From assembly GCF_900129225.1 (NCBI RefSeq), contig NZ_FQUG01000003.1:1-64000 (forward strand): a DNA stretch of 64,000 nucleotides. The letters run 5' to 3'. A program made the position numbers and the translations under genes. Below, piece after piece: positions 9,520-18,240 of this stretch. Source of the stretch: Schwartzia succinivorans DSM 10502. GTDB lineage: Bacteria > Bacillota > Negativicutes > Selenomonadales > Selenomonadaceae. The notes under the pieces are model-generated. The model worked only from the letters and a program-made list of their open reading frames with translations, was not told where the DNA came from and ran no database searches. Numbering within the stretch: position 1 is the stretch's first letter; each line of letters begins with the position of its first letter.

Positions 9520-11181
9520 ATGAAGGGCGCAAAGGCTGTCGTCGAATGTCTTAAAGAGCAAGGGGTCGATACGATTTTCGGCTATCCCGGAGGAATGATC
9601 CTTCCTCTTTATGATGCGCTTTACGACGAAAAGAGTATCAAAAATATTCTCACTACCCATGAGCAGAGCGCGGCACATGCGGCAGACGGGTACGCACGTG
9701 CCAGCGGAAAGGTCGGCGTCTGCATGGCGACCTCAGGCCCCGGTGCCACAAACCTCGTTACCGGAATCGCTACAGCGTTTATGGATTCTATCCCTATGGT
9801 AGCAATAACAGGACAGGTCGATACAACTCTTCTTGGACGCGACGCGTTTCAGGAAACGGATATTGTCGGCGTGACTATGCCGATTACAAAGCATAATTAC
9901 AAGGTCAAAAATCCGAAGCTTCTTGTGGAAACCATTCGTGAGGCCTTTGAACTGGCAAAAAAGGGCCGCCCGGGGCCGGTACTTATAGATATTCCGAGAA
10001 ATGTTTTCTTTGCGGATGTGGAATATACGCCGCTCAGGAAAGAAAAAAAGGAAAAAGCACGTCCTGACGCGGATTTTCTTATATACGCGGCTGAGGCAGA
10101 GGAGGTAATGCTTCAGGCTAAGCGTCCTCTTGTAATCGCAGGCGGTGGAGTCATTTCGGCAGGAGCGGAGAAGGAGCTTGCGGCATTTGTGGAGAAATTC
10201 CATTTTCCTGTTGCCACTACACTTATGGGAATCGGAGCTATACCATGCTCCCATCCGCAGCTTCTCGGCTTTGCGGGAATGCACGGGAAAAAGGCCGCGA
10301 ACAATGCTATTGCCGCAGCAGATTTGATTATTGCCATAGGAAGCCGTTTTGCCGACAGACAGACGGGAAGCATAGACAAATATACAACAGATACTAAATT
10401 TATCCACATCGACATAGACCCTGCGGAGATTGATAAAAATATCGCCAGTGCAATCGGACTTGCGGGAGATATGAAAACAATCCTAGAGATTTTGATGCAG
10501 CGTTCACCGCGGACGAATCTTGACGCGTGGTGGAAAAAAATCGGAGGTTGGCGTGAGGAATACGCTTACGATTACAGCGTTAAACGGCTGACACTTCCAT
10601 GGGCGCTTCATCATGTAGCAGGCCGCACGGCGGGAAAGGCGTATGCTTTTACTACTGATGTTGGCCAGCATCAGATGTGGTCGGCGCTTCATCTTCATAT
10701 CGAAGAGCCGCGTACATGGATTACCTCCGGAGGACTGGGGACTATGGGCTTTGGCCTTCCTGCGGCTGTCGGAGCACAGATGGCATTCGGAGATAAAAGA
10801 CGTGTTATTCATGTGGCAGGAGACGGCGGAATAAAGATGACAGGAAGCGAATATTATACCATTGCCCGGTTCAATCTGCCTGTCATATCGCTGATTGTAA
10901 ATAATACGAGCCTTGGCATGATACGTCAGCTTCAGAAGGTCATGTATAAAGAACGCTATACGGCCTGTGAGTTTGATTACGATATGGATTACGTGAAGTA
11001 CGCCGAGAGCTTCGGAATTAAAGCAGAGGCAGTATCAACGCCTGATGAATTTGCGGAGGCATTTGACCGCGCGCTGGAGGAGAAAGGGCCACGCGTTCTG
11101 GTGCTGAACATTCACAGGAGCTTCGTTGAGCCGATGACAAAAGGCGGAGCAAGGATTAATGAGTTTGTAGATTTCAAATAA
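9520..11181 (+). CDS. ilvB: Acetolactate synthase large (catalytic) subunit
   Basis: A 553-residue thiamine-diphosphate enzyme. The catalytic Glu is in THEQSAAHAADGYAR near residue 46, the middle domain carries IAIGSRFADRQTGS, and the C-terminal ThDP-Mg motif runs GDGGIKMTGSEY to NNTSLGM. It condenses pyruvate with pyruvate or 2-oxobutyrate. It is placed last in the operon and separated from its regulatory subunit ilvN. The downstream intermediates made by IlvC need ilvD and ilvE, which are not in the window. Confidence 0.95.
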   Translation: MKGAKAVVECLKEQGVDTIFGYPGGMILPLYDALYDEKSIKNILTTHEQSAAHAADGYARASGKVGVCMATSGPGATNLVTGIATAFMDSIPMVAITGQVDTTLLGRDAFQETDIVGVTMPITKHNYKVKNPKLLVETIREAFELAKKGRPGPVLIDIPRNVFFADVEYTPLRKEKKEKARPDADFLIYAAEAEEVMLQAKRPLVIAGGGVISAGAEKELAAFVEKFHFPVATTLMGIGAIPCSHPQLLGFAGMHGKKAANNAIAAADLIIAIGSRFADRQTGSIDKYTTDTKFIHIDIDPAEIDKNIASAIGLAGDMKTILEILMQRSPRTNLDAWWKKIGGWREEYAYDYSVKRLTLPWALHHVAGRTAGKAYAFTTDVGQHQMWSALHLHIEEPRTWITSGGLGTMGFGLPAAVGAQMAFGDKRRVIHVAGDGGIKMTGSEYYTIARFNLPVISLIVNNTSLGMIRQLQKVMYKERYTACEFDYDMDYVKYAESFGIKAEAVSTPDEFAEAFDRALEEKGPRVLVLNIHRSFVEPMTKGGARINEFVDFK

Positions 11182-11215
11182 AAAATGGAGCTGTGAAAAT
11201 CACAGCTCCATTTTT
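11181..11215. terminator. Bidirectional terminator after ilvB
   Basis: An almost perfect 15-bp stem with a 5-base loop (11181-11195 and 11201-11215), with an A run on one side and a T run on the other. It can end the ilv-leu transcript and also the short minus-strand gene at 11226-11306. Confidence 0.85.
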
Positions 11216-11225
11216 GGTTTATGCA

Positions 11226-11306
11226 TTATCTTTTTGCAAACAGCTCATCCCAAAATGTGTATGCAATCATTAAAAGGGTTAAGAATACAACAAAGATATC
11301 ACCCAT
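11226..11306 (-). CDS. Putative 26-residue single-pass membrane peptide
   Basis: A minus-strand ORF beginning MGDIFVVFLTLLMIAYTFWD and ending in ELFAKR. It has a hydrophobic core and a charged C-terminus, like a one-helix membrane peptide. Support comes from an AGAGG ribosome site nine bases before ATG, a minus-strand TTGCCC-N17-TATCAT promoter candidate upstream, and the bidirectional terminator just beyond its stop. No family is recognised. It could still be chance. Confidence 0.45.
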   Translation of the reverse strand: MGDIFVVFLTLLMIAYTFWDELFAKR

Positions 11307-11472
11307 ACTGTATCGCCTCTGATGCCTAAAATTACAATACTTCCGTTTCATGATACAGGAAAAAATATTCCGGGGCAAGAAAAAAGATTTCAGGATTCAA
11401 AAAATTTTGCAGGAATTTTTTAATAAACAGCGAATAAATTATAAATAGAAAAATATTAGGAAAGGTAAGGCG

Positions 11473-11844
11473 ATGGCAATGGCAAAAATCAGCATCAAAA
11501 ACATGATGTGTTACGGATTCCATGGAATTTATGAGTATGAGCGTGAACAGGGACAGAAATTTTTCCTTGATATTGAGCTTGTAACGAAGGACAACAAGGC
11601 GGCTGAGACGGACAAGGCTGAGGATGGAGTTGACAGCGCTATCGTGTACGGCAAGGTCCGCGATATTTTTGAAAATGAGCGCTGCACACTCATGCAGACT
11701 GCGGCAACAAATATAAATAAAAAGCTGTTGGCTACATTCCCGCATGTTGCTGAGGTTACGACGACTATTCGCAAGCCGTCTGCTGTTATCGCAGGCCCGC
11801 TTGACTATGTTGAGGTCGAGGTAACATCCAAGCAGGGTGAATAA
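11473..11844 (+). CDS. folB: Dihydroneopterin aldolase
   Basis: A 123-residue tunnel-fold enzyme of folate synthesis, cleaving dihydroneopterin to 6-hydroxymethyl-dihydropterin and glycolaldehyde. It begins with the family pattern ISIKNMMCYGFHGIYEYER (the catalytic-site Glu lies in this stretch) and ends with KPSAVIAGPLDYVEVEV. It stands alone between terminators, apart from other folate genes; folC is at 42182. AGGAAAGG lies upstream; ATG 11479 is an alternative start. Confidence 0.92.
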   Translation: MAMAKISIKNMMCYGFHGIYEYEREQGQKFFLDIELVTKDNKAAETDKAEDGVDSAIVYGKVRDIFENERCTLMQTAATNINKKLLATFPHVAEVTTTIRKPSAVIAGPLDYVEVEVTSKQGE

Positions 11845-11858
11845 ATCAAAATAAGAAA

Positions 11859-11897
11859 CTCCGTATCTGCAGATTTATGCGGATACGGAGCTTTTTT
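11859..11897. terminator. Terminator shared by convergent folB and the ATPase-like gene
   Basis: A 13-bp stem with one G-U pair (11859-11871 and 11878-11890) is followed by CTTTTTT on the + strand and a T-rich tract on the - strand. It lies between two convergent stops. Confidence 0.8.
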
Positions 11898-11907
11898 ATG
11901 CTTATTG

Positions 11908-13776
11908 TCAATCGTATATGAGACGAAGGGCATTGATGAGACATGCGAAGAAGCCCGGAATGGATGCGAGAAGCGCAATTGGCGGAGAAAGTACAGGGCC
12001 TCCGAAGCTGTAAGCTATGCCTGAAGCCACCGGAAGCGCAAGAACTGTTCCGATTGCGGCCCAGATATAGTTTTGGCGTGTGAGCTTCTCAACTTTTCTT
12101 CCAAGGGTGAAGAAGGGCGCGAGAGGAGCAAGCCCCGGATGAGAAAGTGTTATTTGGGCAGATTTTGCGGCTTCGGCGGATGTTCCGCCGGGGGCAATAA
12201 CATAATCTGACTGGGCTGCGGCCGCATCGTTTTCATGCTTGAGTGTGTCCAAAAGTGCGACGTTTTTTCCCTGCGCCTGAAGAAGCTGAATCTCCTTTGC
12301 ACGGTCATTGTGGTGGCAGGCAGCCTTGTATTCGGTGATTCCAAGCTCCTGCGCCAGTGCTTTCGCTGTGCGTGCGCTGTCGCTTGTCATGAGAACCGGT
12401 TCTATTCCCGCGTTTTGAAGCTTTTTTATCATCTTTTTTACTTCGGGCTGAGGTTCGTTTGCGAATGCGATGAGTCCCTTGGCAAACTGGTTGCTGCTTA
12501 CAAATACTACCGTTTTGCCTTTGCTTTCAAGCTGATCCGCCCGTGTTTGAAGCTCCGCGCTGATACGGACTCCCTGCTTTTGAATCCAGTCCCCGCGCCC
12601 GACTCTGAGAGAGGCTCCGCCGGCAAGTGCTTCAACTCCGCAGCCCGGCACCTCTGTTCTTGCAGATGAGCGCAGCATACGCGCGTGAAGTCTCAGGGCA
12701 CGGTCGTTTATAGCCAACGCAATAGGATGATAGGAATCAGCTTCTGCGGTTGCCGCGAGGGAAAAGAAGGTGGCATCAGTAAGTCCTTCGGCAAGAAAAT
12801 CGGTAATGTGTATTTTTTTGCGGTCAAGGAGGATGCTGCGCCCGATGACAAGTGTATTTATTTCTGATGCTTTACGGATGGCATCCTGGCTGTTGATACG
12901 GATGCCGCTTGATAGAATCGTATTTGCGGCGATGCACTGCGGCAGAGTACGGCAGAGTGCAATCGCACCCGGGCAGGCTATGATTAAAATTCCCGAGGCA
13001 ACAGCAAGAACATCAGAAACAGGCGCGCCGAGGAAATAAAGAACGAGGGCACCTGCAAGAGCGAGGAGCACAGCAGCTACGGCTGCCATACCTGTGACGG
13101 TAGAGGCAGGAGGCAGCGTTTCTTCGGGCTGCGGGATTTTTGATTCCTTTGGTGCGTCTTCAGTAGGAACTTGTTTTTCAACAGGCTCGTCAGTGTGTTT
13201 ATCAGGTGCTGCGTTCGAAGGAGGCTCGAAGTGAAAGCCTTTTTCTGAGGAGGACTGATTTTTTCCCGCGGTGGAATCGGATACAGCTTTAACCGGGGCT
13301 GTCTGTGCCTGAAGCATGTCAAACTCAGCACGGGCTTCAGCATAAAGACCTAAGTCAGTAAGGGCAAGTGTGAAGCCGACAACAGGAAAAAACGAAAGCG
13401 AGTGCGCTGATGCAGTCTGTGACATGAGAACGAATAAGCTGTACGCAAAGCCTCCAAGGGTGCTTACAGATATAAGGGAGTCCATGTCGGGGGCTGAGCG
13501 TAAAAGCTGCCTGATACCTCTAAGATATATGTCGAGGTTCAGAAGAATTAAAAACCCGGTGAGCAGGGCACCCAGATAAGGAAATTCATTTGCAAAAGGG
13601 GTTCCTTCGGGAATAAGCTGTACTCCGAAGGAAATGCAGAGTACTGCGGCTGTATGGAGGCCGAGACCTGCGGTAAGAATAATGGCTGCCGCAAGTCTTG
13701 CACCGGCAAGCCCGGAGCGCCGCTGCGCTGTTACACGCGGATTCTCCGGTGAGTCATTTCTATCATGCAGTGTCAT
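11908..13776 (-). CDS. P-type-ATPase-like membrane protein lacking catalytic residues (pseudoenzyme)
   Basis: A 622-residue intact ORF with the layout of a P1B (CopA-like) metal ATPase but without its chemistry. Membrane helices lie near 28-52, 65-87, 98-118, 126-146, 219-249 and 254-278, with two more near 570-620. The metal motif CPC is CPG (268-270). The phosphorylation motif DKTGT is replaced by LVIGRSILLDR near 309-319, with Gly where the Asp belongs. TGD is TSD (464-466) and GDGxND is DTLKHEND. The TGE actuator domain is absent; a Pro/Glu-rich linker at about 155-220 takes its place. The HP motif (SYHPIALAI) remains. Transport activity is unlikely; a binding or regulatory role is a guess. 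Confidence 0.8.
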   Translation of the reverse strand: MTLHDRNDSPENPRVTAQRRSGLAGARLAAAIILTAGLGLHTAAVLCISFGVQLIPEGTPFANEFPYLGALLTGFLILLNLDIYLRGIRQLLRSAPDMDSLISVSTLGGFAYSLFVLMSQTASAHSLSFFPVVGFTLALTDLGLYAEARAEFDMLQAQTAPVKAVSDSTAGKNQSSSEKGFHFEPPSNAAPDKHTDEPVEKQVPTEDAPKESKIPQPEETLPPASTVTGMAAVAAVLLALAGALVLYFLGAPVSDVLAVASGILIIACPGAIALCRTLPQCIAANTILSSGIRINSQDAIRKASEINTLVIGRSILLDRKKIHITDFLAEGLTDATFFSLAATAEADSYHPIALAINDRALRLHARMLRSSARTEVPGCGVEALAGGASLRVGRGDWIQKQGVRISAELQTRADQLESKGKTVVFVSSNQFAKGLIAFANEPQPEVKKMIKKLQNAGIEPVLMTSDSARTAKALAQELGITEYKAACHHNDRAKEIQLLQAQGKNVALLDTLKHENDAAAAQSDYVIAPGGTSAEAAKSAQITLSHPGLAPLAPFFTLGRKVEKLTRQNYIWAAIGTVLALPVASGIAYSFGGPVLSPPIALLASIPGFFACLINALRLIYD

Positions 13777-13810
13777 GATGTGAAATCTCCTTTATATAGT
13801 ATACAGATTC

Positions 13811-13840
13811 ATTATGTACCGATTTAAGGGGGGTTGTCAA
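13811..13840 (-). promoter_or_regulatory. Promoter of the ATPase-like gene (minus strand)
   Basis: On the minus strand TTGACA (13835-13840) and CATAAT (13811-13816) are 18 bp apart. An AAAGGAG ribosome site precedes the ATG at 13776. Strong signals argue that the pseudoenzyme is expressed. Confidence 0.65.
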
Positions 13841-13919
13841 TGAAAGGAAAAAATACTAAAATTTATAGGAGAGAATTACGTGTCAGTATAAATTGCGGGA
13901 CTTTGGACCGCTTTTTTGA

Positions 13920-13948
13920 TTGACATATTGTTTGTTCTTTCATGATAC
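13920..13948 (+). promoter_or_regulatory. Promoter upstream of ispE
   Basis: TTGACA at 13920-13925, a 17-bp spacer and TGATAC at 13943-13948, about 75 bp before the ispE start. Confidence 0.5.
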
Positions 13949-14021
13949 TGATGCTGGCCGTTTGTCAGGAATTTCACAGCAGTGATGATTTTTTTCAGTC
14001 CATAAAAAGGAAGTGTGTAAC

Positions 14022-14891
14022 ATGATAACAGTGACGGCGAATGCTAAAATCAATCTTGCCTTGGATGTTCTCGGTAAACGCAAGGACGGATATCACGAGG
14101 TAAAGCTCGTGATGCAGAGTATTGGTCTTGCGGATACGATTTGGATGGAACCAAAGCCCTGTGGTATTGAACTTGAGGTTGATTCGCCGGAGCTGCCCGC
14201 GGATGAGTCGAATCTGGCGTATAAGGCTGCACGCATTTTTTTGGATGAACATAGCATGCAGCATGGTGTATCAATTGCTGTGAAGAAGAAAATTCCCATG
14301 GGAGCAGGGCTTGCGGGAGGTTCAGCTGACGCGGCCGCGGTCCTTTTGGGAATGGATAAGCTTTTCGGAACGCGTATGACGCAGGACGACTTTATGAGAA
14401 TGGCAGCGAAGCTTGGCTCGGATGTGCCGTTTTGTGTTATCGGAGGGACTATGCTTGCGGAGGGCCGGGGCGAATGTCTGACAGAGCTTCCGGAGCTTCC
14501 TTCCTGCTGGGTTGTTCTTGCGAAGCCGGATGTCAGCGTTTCGACTGCATGGGCGTATAATGCCTTCGACGATGAAAAGGACGTTGTCCATCCGGATATT
14601 GATGGGCTGCAGCAGGCGCTGAAGGATGGCGATATGCAGAAGGTGCTTTCAAATATCGGGAATGTTCTGGAACCAATCGCAGTCAGAGAGTATCCGGTAA
14701 TCGGTGATTATCTTGCACAGATGGAAAAGCATGGTGCACAGGCATGCCGTATGACCGGAAGCGGTTCTGCGGTATTCGGCATATTCAAATCGCAGGTGGA
14801 AGCCGAATCGGCTGCTGCGGCACTGAGAGGTCTGGCATCTGAGGTATTTGCAGTTCCGGTAAAGAGAAAAGCATGCATTATTGAATGCTGA
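14022..14891 (+). CDS. ispE: 4-diphosphocytidyl-2-C-methyl-D-erythritol kinase
   Basis: A 289-residue GHMP kinase of the MEP isoprenoid pathway. It has AKINLALDVLGKRKDGYHE at the N-terminus, the ATP loop PMGAGLAGGSADAAA near 93-107, and the C-terminal MTGSGSAVFGIF motif. ATG 14022 is chosen over GTG 14013 because AAAGGAAG overlaps the latter. Its pathway partners ispD and ispF lie at the far end of the window. Confidence 0.95.
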   Translation: MITVTANAKINLALDVLGKRKDGYHEVKLVMQSIGLADTIWMEPKPCGIELEVDSPELPADESNLAYKAARIFLDEHSMQHGVSIAVKKKIPMGAGLAGGSADAAAVLLGMDKLFGTRMTQDDFMRMAAKLGSDVPFCVIGGTMLAEGRGECLTELPELPSCWVVLAKPDVSVSTAWAYNAFDDEKDVVHPDIDGLQQALKDGDMQKVLSNIGNVLEPIAVREYPVIGDYLAQMEKHGAQACRMTGSGSAVFGIFKSQVEAESAAAALRGLASEVFAVPVKRKACIIEC

Positions 14892-14940
14892 CAATATTCG
14901 AAGGTTTGAAAAAGTAAGTTGTTTTGAGTGGGGGAAGAAT

Positions 14941-15639
14941 ATGGAGCAGAAATTAGGTCCTATAAGGCTGGACAGCTATCAGCCGCTACGTGAGGTTGTG
15001 TGTGAGACACTGCGCGATGCGATAAGACGCGGAGTATTAAAGCCGGGGGAACGCCTGATGGAGATTCAGCTCGCGGAGGAGCTCGGTGTCAGCCGTACAC
15101 CTGTCCGTGAGGCTATCAGAAAACTGGAGCTTGAGGGATATGTTATTATGATGCCGCGCCGCGGTACATATGTCGCAAATCTTTCAATACGTGATATTAA
15201 CGAGGTTTTTGAGATTCGTACCTCCCTTGAATCACTCTCAAACGGACTTGCGGCGGAGCGTATAACTAATGAGGAGCTTGAGCAGCTCCAGCGTTTGCTT
15301 GTTGAAATCGGAAATGATATCGAGAAGAACGATATGGAAAAAATCGTCGAAGTCGATACGAAGTTCCATGACCTTTTATATCAGGCAAGCCGCAATCAGA
15401 GACTGATTGGTATTATTTCTAATCTTCGGGAGCAGCTCACGCGTTTCCGTACGACATCCATGTCGTTTCCGGGCCGTTTGAAGGAGACTCTCGGGGAACA
15501 CCGTGAGATTGTTGAGGCAATTGCCCAGGGTGATGTGAAGGCTGCGCGCCGTGCTGCGGAAAAGCACATGGAAAAATCCGAACAGACCCTTTTGCGGGCG
15601 ATTGACGCAGCCAAGAAAAAAGAACAGAAAAATAAATGA
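14941..15639 (+). CDS. GntR-family regulator (FadR subfamily, FCD domain)
   Basis: A 232-residue regulator. An N-terminal winged helix (LREVVCETLRDAIRRGVLKP, then LAEELGVSRTPVREAIRKLE) is followed by an all-helical FCD effector domain with the metal or ligand residues of the family (FHDLLYQAS; LGEHREIVEAI; AEKHMEKS). It takes the place purR has between ispE and glmU in Bacillus. The effector is unknown; organic acids are usual ligands of this subfamily. The ATG at 14941 follows GGGGGAAGA. Confidence 0.9.
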   Translation: MEQKLGPIRLDSYQPLREVVCETLRDAIRRGVLKPGERLMEIQLAEELGVSRTPVREAIRKLELEGYVIMMPRRGTYVANLSIRDINEVFEIRTSLESLSNGLAAERITNEELEQLQRLLVEIGNDIEKNDMEKIVEVDTKFHDLLYQASRNQRLIGIISNLREQLTRFRTTSMSFPGRLKETLGEHREIVEAIAQGDVKAARRAAEKHMEKSEQTLLRAIDAAKKKEQKNK

Positions 15640-15671
15640 CGAGAGCCAAAGAGTTGGAGGAATACACAGGA

Positions 15672-17039
15672 ATGTCAGATTTAGTTACAGTCATCCTTGC
15701 GGCAGGAAAGGGAACCCGCATGAAGTCAGCACTGCCTAAGGTGCTGCATAAGGCAGGGGGAAAGCCCATGGTGCAGCATGTAATTGATGCTGCAAAGGAG
15801 GCAGGTGCAAAGCGCAACATCGTCGTCGTTGGATTTGGCGCAGAGCTGGTACAGAAAGCAGTAGGAAATCAGGCAGAGGTCGTTGTCCAGGCAGAGCAGC
15901 TTGGAACAGGTCATGCCGTTCTGCAGGCAGAACCGCTTTTGAATAATGAGCATGGTACTGTCATGGTTTTGTGCGGAGATACGCCGCTTTTGACAGGGGC
16001 ACTTGTAAAGAAGCTTTATGATGCGCACAGGAATGCAGGCGCAAAGGCGACGGTTCTGACTGCCGTCATGCCTGATGCGACAGGCTACGGCCGTATTATT
16101 CGCACTCCGGAGGGTACTGTCGCGAAAATCGTGGAGCATAAGGATGCAACTGACGAGGAGCGCAGGGTAAATGAGGTTAACTCCGGTATTTACTGCTTTG
16201 AGAAGGATGATTTGTTTGAAGCGCTGAAGCAGGTAGGATGTGATAACGCCCAGGGCGAGTACTATCTTCCGGATGTTCTTTCAATCCTTCGTGAGAAGGG
16301 TGAGAAAATCTGGGCTGTAGCCGCGGATGACTACGAGGAAACGCTGGGTGTTAATTCACGGGTGCAGCTTGCCGGTGCTGAAAAGATTCTGCGCCGCAGG
16401 AAAAATATTTTGCTGATGGAAAGCGGAGTTACAATCATGGATCCGGATTCGACATTTGTTGATGCAGGCGTCGAGGTTGGAAAGGATACAATCATTTATC
16501 CGGGCACATGGCTGGAAGGAACGACCAAGGTCGGCGAAAACTGCGTGCTTGGTCCGTCAAGCCGTTTCACTGATACTTTTATAGGAAATAATGTGACGGC
16601 TCAGTTTACCTATGCTCATGAGTGTGAGATAGGCGATGGAGTCACGATGGGGCCGTATGTACATCTTCGCCCGAATACGAAGATTTCCGCGAATGTTAAA
16701 ATCGGAAATTTTGTTGAGGTCAAAAATTCGAACATCGGCGAGGGTTCAAAGCTTCCGCATCTCCAATACATAGGAGACTGTGATATGGGCTCGGGAGTCA
16801 ATATGGGCTGCGGAACCATTACTGTTAATTATGATGGGAAGAAAAAGTTCCGTACGACTATTGGGGATAATGCCTTCGTTGGCTGCAATTCCAATCTGGT
16901 AGCTCCTGTCACAATCGGAAACGGCGCATACGTAGGCGCAGGCTCCACGATTACAAAGGAAGTACCGGAAGACCAGCTGGCAGTGGCAAGAGCACGTCAG
17001 GTAAATATTCCGCATTGGAACGACAAGAGAAAAGAATAA
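15672..17039 (+). CDS. glmU: Bifunctional UDP-GlcNAc pyrophosphorylase / GlcN-1-P acetyltransferase
   Basis: A 455-residue two-domain enzyme that makes UDP-GlcNAc for peptidoglycan and LPS. The N-terminal nucleotidyltransferase has LAAGKGTRMKSALPKVLH near 9-26 and CGDTPLL; the C-terminal left-handed beta helix has hexapeptide repeats and the acetyl-CoA site. The start MSDLVTVILAAG at 15672 is preferred to the frame start at 15636, which overlaps the regulator stop. Confidence 0.96.
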   Translation: MSDLVTVILAAGKGTRMKSALPKVLHKAGGKPMVQHVIDAAKEAGAKRNIVVVGFGAELVQKAVGNQAEVVVQAEQLGTGHAVLQAEPLLNNEHGTVMVLCGDTPLLTGALVKKLYDAHRNAGAKATVLTAVMPDATGYGRIIRTPEGTVAKIVEHKDATDEERRVNEVNSGIYCFEKDDLFEALKQVGCDNAQGEYYLPDVLSILREKGEKIWAVAADDYEETLGVNSRVQLAGAEKILRRRKNILLMESGVTIMDPDSTFVDAGVEVGKDTIIYPGTWLEGTTKVGENCVLGPSSRFTDTFIGNNVTAQFTYAHECEIGDGVTMGPYVHLRPNTKISANVKIGNFVEVKNSNIGEGSKLPHLQYIGDCDMGSGVNMGCGTITVNYDGKKKFRTTIGDNAFVGCNSNLVAPVTIGNGAYVGAGSTITKEVPEDQLAVARARQVNIPHWNDKRKE

Positions 17040-17132
17040 TTTTTTCCTGCTCCGTTTTATCGTTTTTATGTGAAAACACGTCGTTTGGACATTTATGGTT
17101 TTTCGTTCAAAAATAATTTTCTTAAATAGTAC

Positions 17133-17161
17133 TGGCGGAAAAGAACCGTTCGGTCTATAAT
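17133..17161 (+). promoter_or_regulatory. Candidate promoter of prs
   Basis: A perfect TATAAT at 17156-17161 has only a weak -35 (TGGCGG, 17133-17138) at 17 bp spacing, about 65 bp before prs. The AT-rich 17040-17130 stretch holds no gene. Confidence 0.4.
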
Positions 17162-17225
17162 AATAATGCGTTAAGAATTTTGTATTCAAAAATTTTTTTT
17201 GAGATTTATGGAGGTTTTTTACAAA

Positions 17226-18170
17226 ATGGCAGAAATGAAAGATCTTTGCATCCTGACAGGAAGCGCAAATCCTAAGCTTGCAGAGGATATTGCTAACCAC
17301 ATCGGCGTTAAACTGTGCGATGCATTGGTCAGCCGGTTCAACAACGGCGAAACACAGGTCATGATTGGCGAGAGTGTTCGTGGTCGTGACATATTTATCA
17401 TTCAGCCGACAAGTCAGCCGGTCAATGATAATCTCATGGAGCTTCTTATTATGGTTGATGCCTGCAAGCGTGCGTCTGCACACAGTGTTACGGCAGTTGT
17501 TCCGTATTATGCTTATGCGCGTCAGGACCGCAAGACACGCGGCCGTGAGCCTATCTCTGCGAAGCTCGTTGCTAACCTTATGGAGACGGCAGGTGTTGAC
17601 CGTGTTGTAACGGTTGACCTTCATGCAGGTCAGATTCAGGGATTCTTTGATATTCCGGTAGACCATCTGGCTGCTGCCCCGACTCTCGCAGAGTTCTTTG
17701 AGGAAGCAAAGCTTGAGGATCCTATTGTTGTTTCTCCTGACCTTGGCGGTGTAACACGGGCACGTATTCTTGCAGACCGTCTGCATACCTCCATTGCAAT
17801 TATTGAAAAACGCCGTCCTGAGCCTGGCAAGGCTGAGGTCATGAACCTTATCGGAGATGTAAAGGGCAAATCCTGCATCATGATTGACGATATCGTCGAT
17901 ACCGCAGGTTCTCTCTGCGAGGGTGCGAAGGCCCTTCAGAAATTTGGCGCAAAGTCAGTCTATGCATGCTGCTCTCATGCTATCCTCAGCGATCCGGCTG
18001 TAAAGCGCATCAACAATTCCAATATCGAAAAGCTTGTCATCACGGATACGATTCCGCTTCCGCCGGATAAGCAGTCTGATAAGATTGTTGTCCGCTCGCT
18101 TGCAGATACAATCGGCGATGTAATTGTCCGCATCCAGTCCCATCGTTCGGTGAGCCAGCTTTTTAAGTAA
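17226..18170 (+). CDS. prs: Ribose-phosphate pyrophosphokinase
   Basis: A 314-residue enzyme making PRPP from ribose 5-phosphate and ATP. It has FNNGETQV near the N-terminus, the RQDRKTRGREPISAK flexible loop, VTVDLHAGQIQGFFD, and the PRPP motif IMIDDIVDTAGS. ATG 17226 follows GGAGG at 17210-17214; the frame start at 17199 has none. The glmU-prs order is usual in Firmicutes. Confidence 0.96.
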   Translation: MAEMKDLCILTGSANPKLAEDIANHIGVKLCDALVSRFNNGETQVMIGESVRGRDIFIIQPTSQPVNDNLMELLIMVDACKRASAHSVTAVVPYYAYARQDRKTRGREPISAKLVANLMETAGVDRVVTVDLHAGQIQGFFDIPVDHLAAAPTLAEFFEEAKLEDPIVVSPDLGGVTRARILADRLHTSIAIIEKRRPEPGKAEVMNLIGDVKGKSCIMIDDIVDTAGSLCEGAKALQKFGAKSVYACCSHAILSDPAVKRINNSNIEKLVITDTIPLPPDKQSDKIVVRSLADTIGDVIVRIQSHRSVSQLFK

Positions 18171-18185
18171 GCTATAGTTTATTCA

Positions 18186-18219
18186 CTGCCGTCGGCCGTA
18201 TGCCGACGGCAGTTTCGTT
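18186..18219 (+). terminator. Terminator after prs
   Basis: A perfect 11-bp GC-rich stem (18186-18196 and 18202-18212) with a 5-base loop, followed by TTTCGTT. Confidence 0.75.
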
Positions 18220-18240
18220 ATTTTCGGAAGGAAGAAAAAT

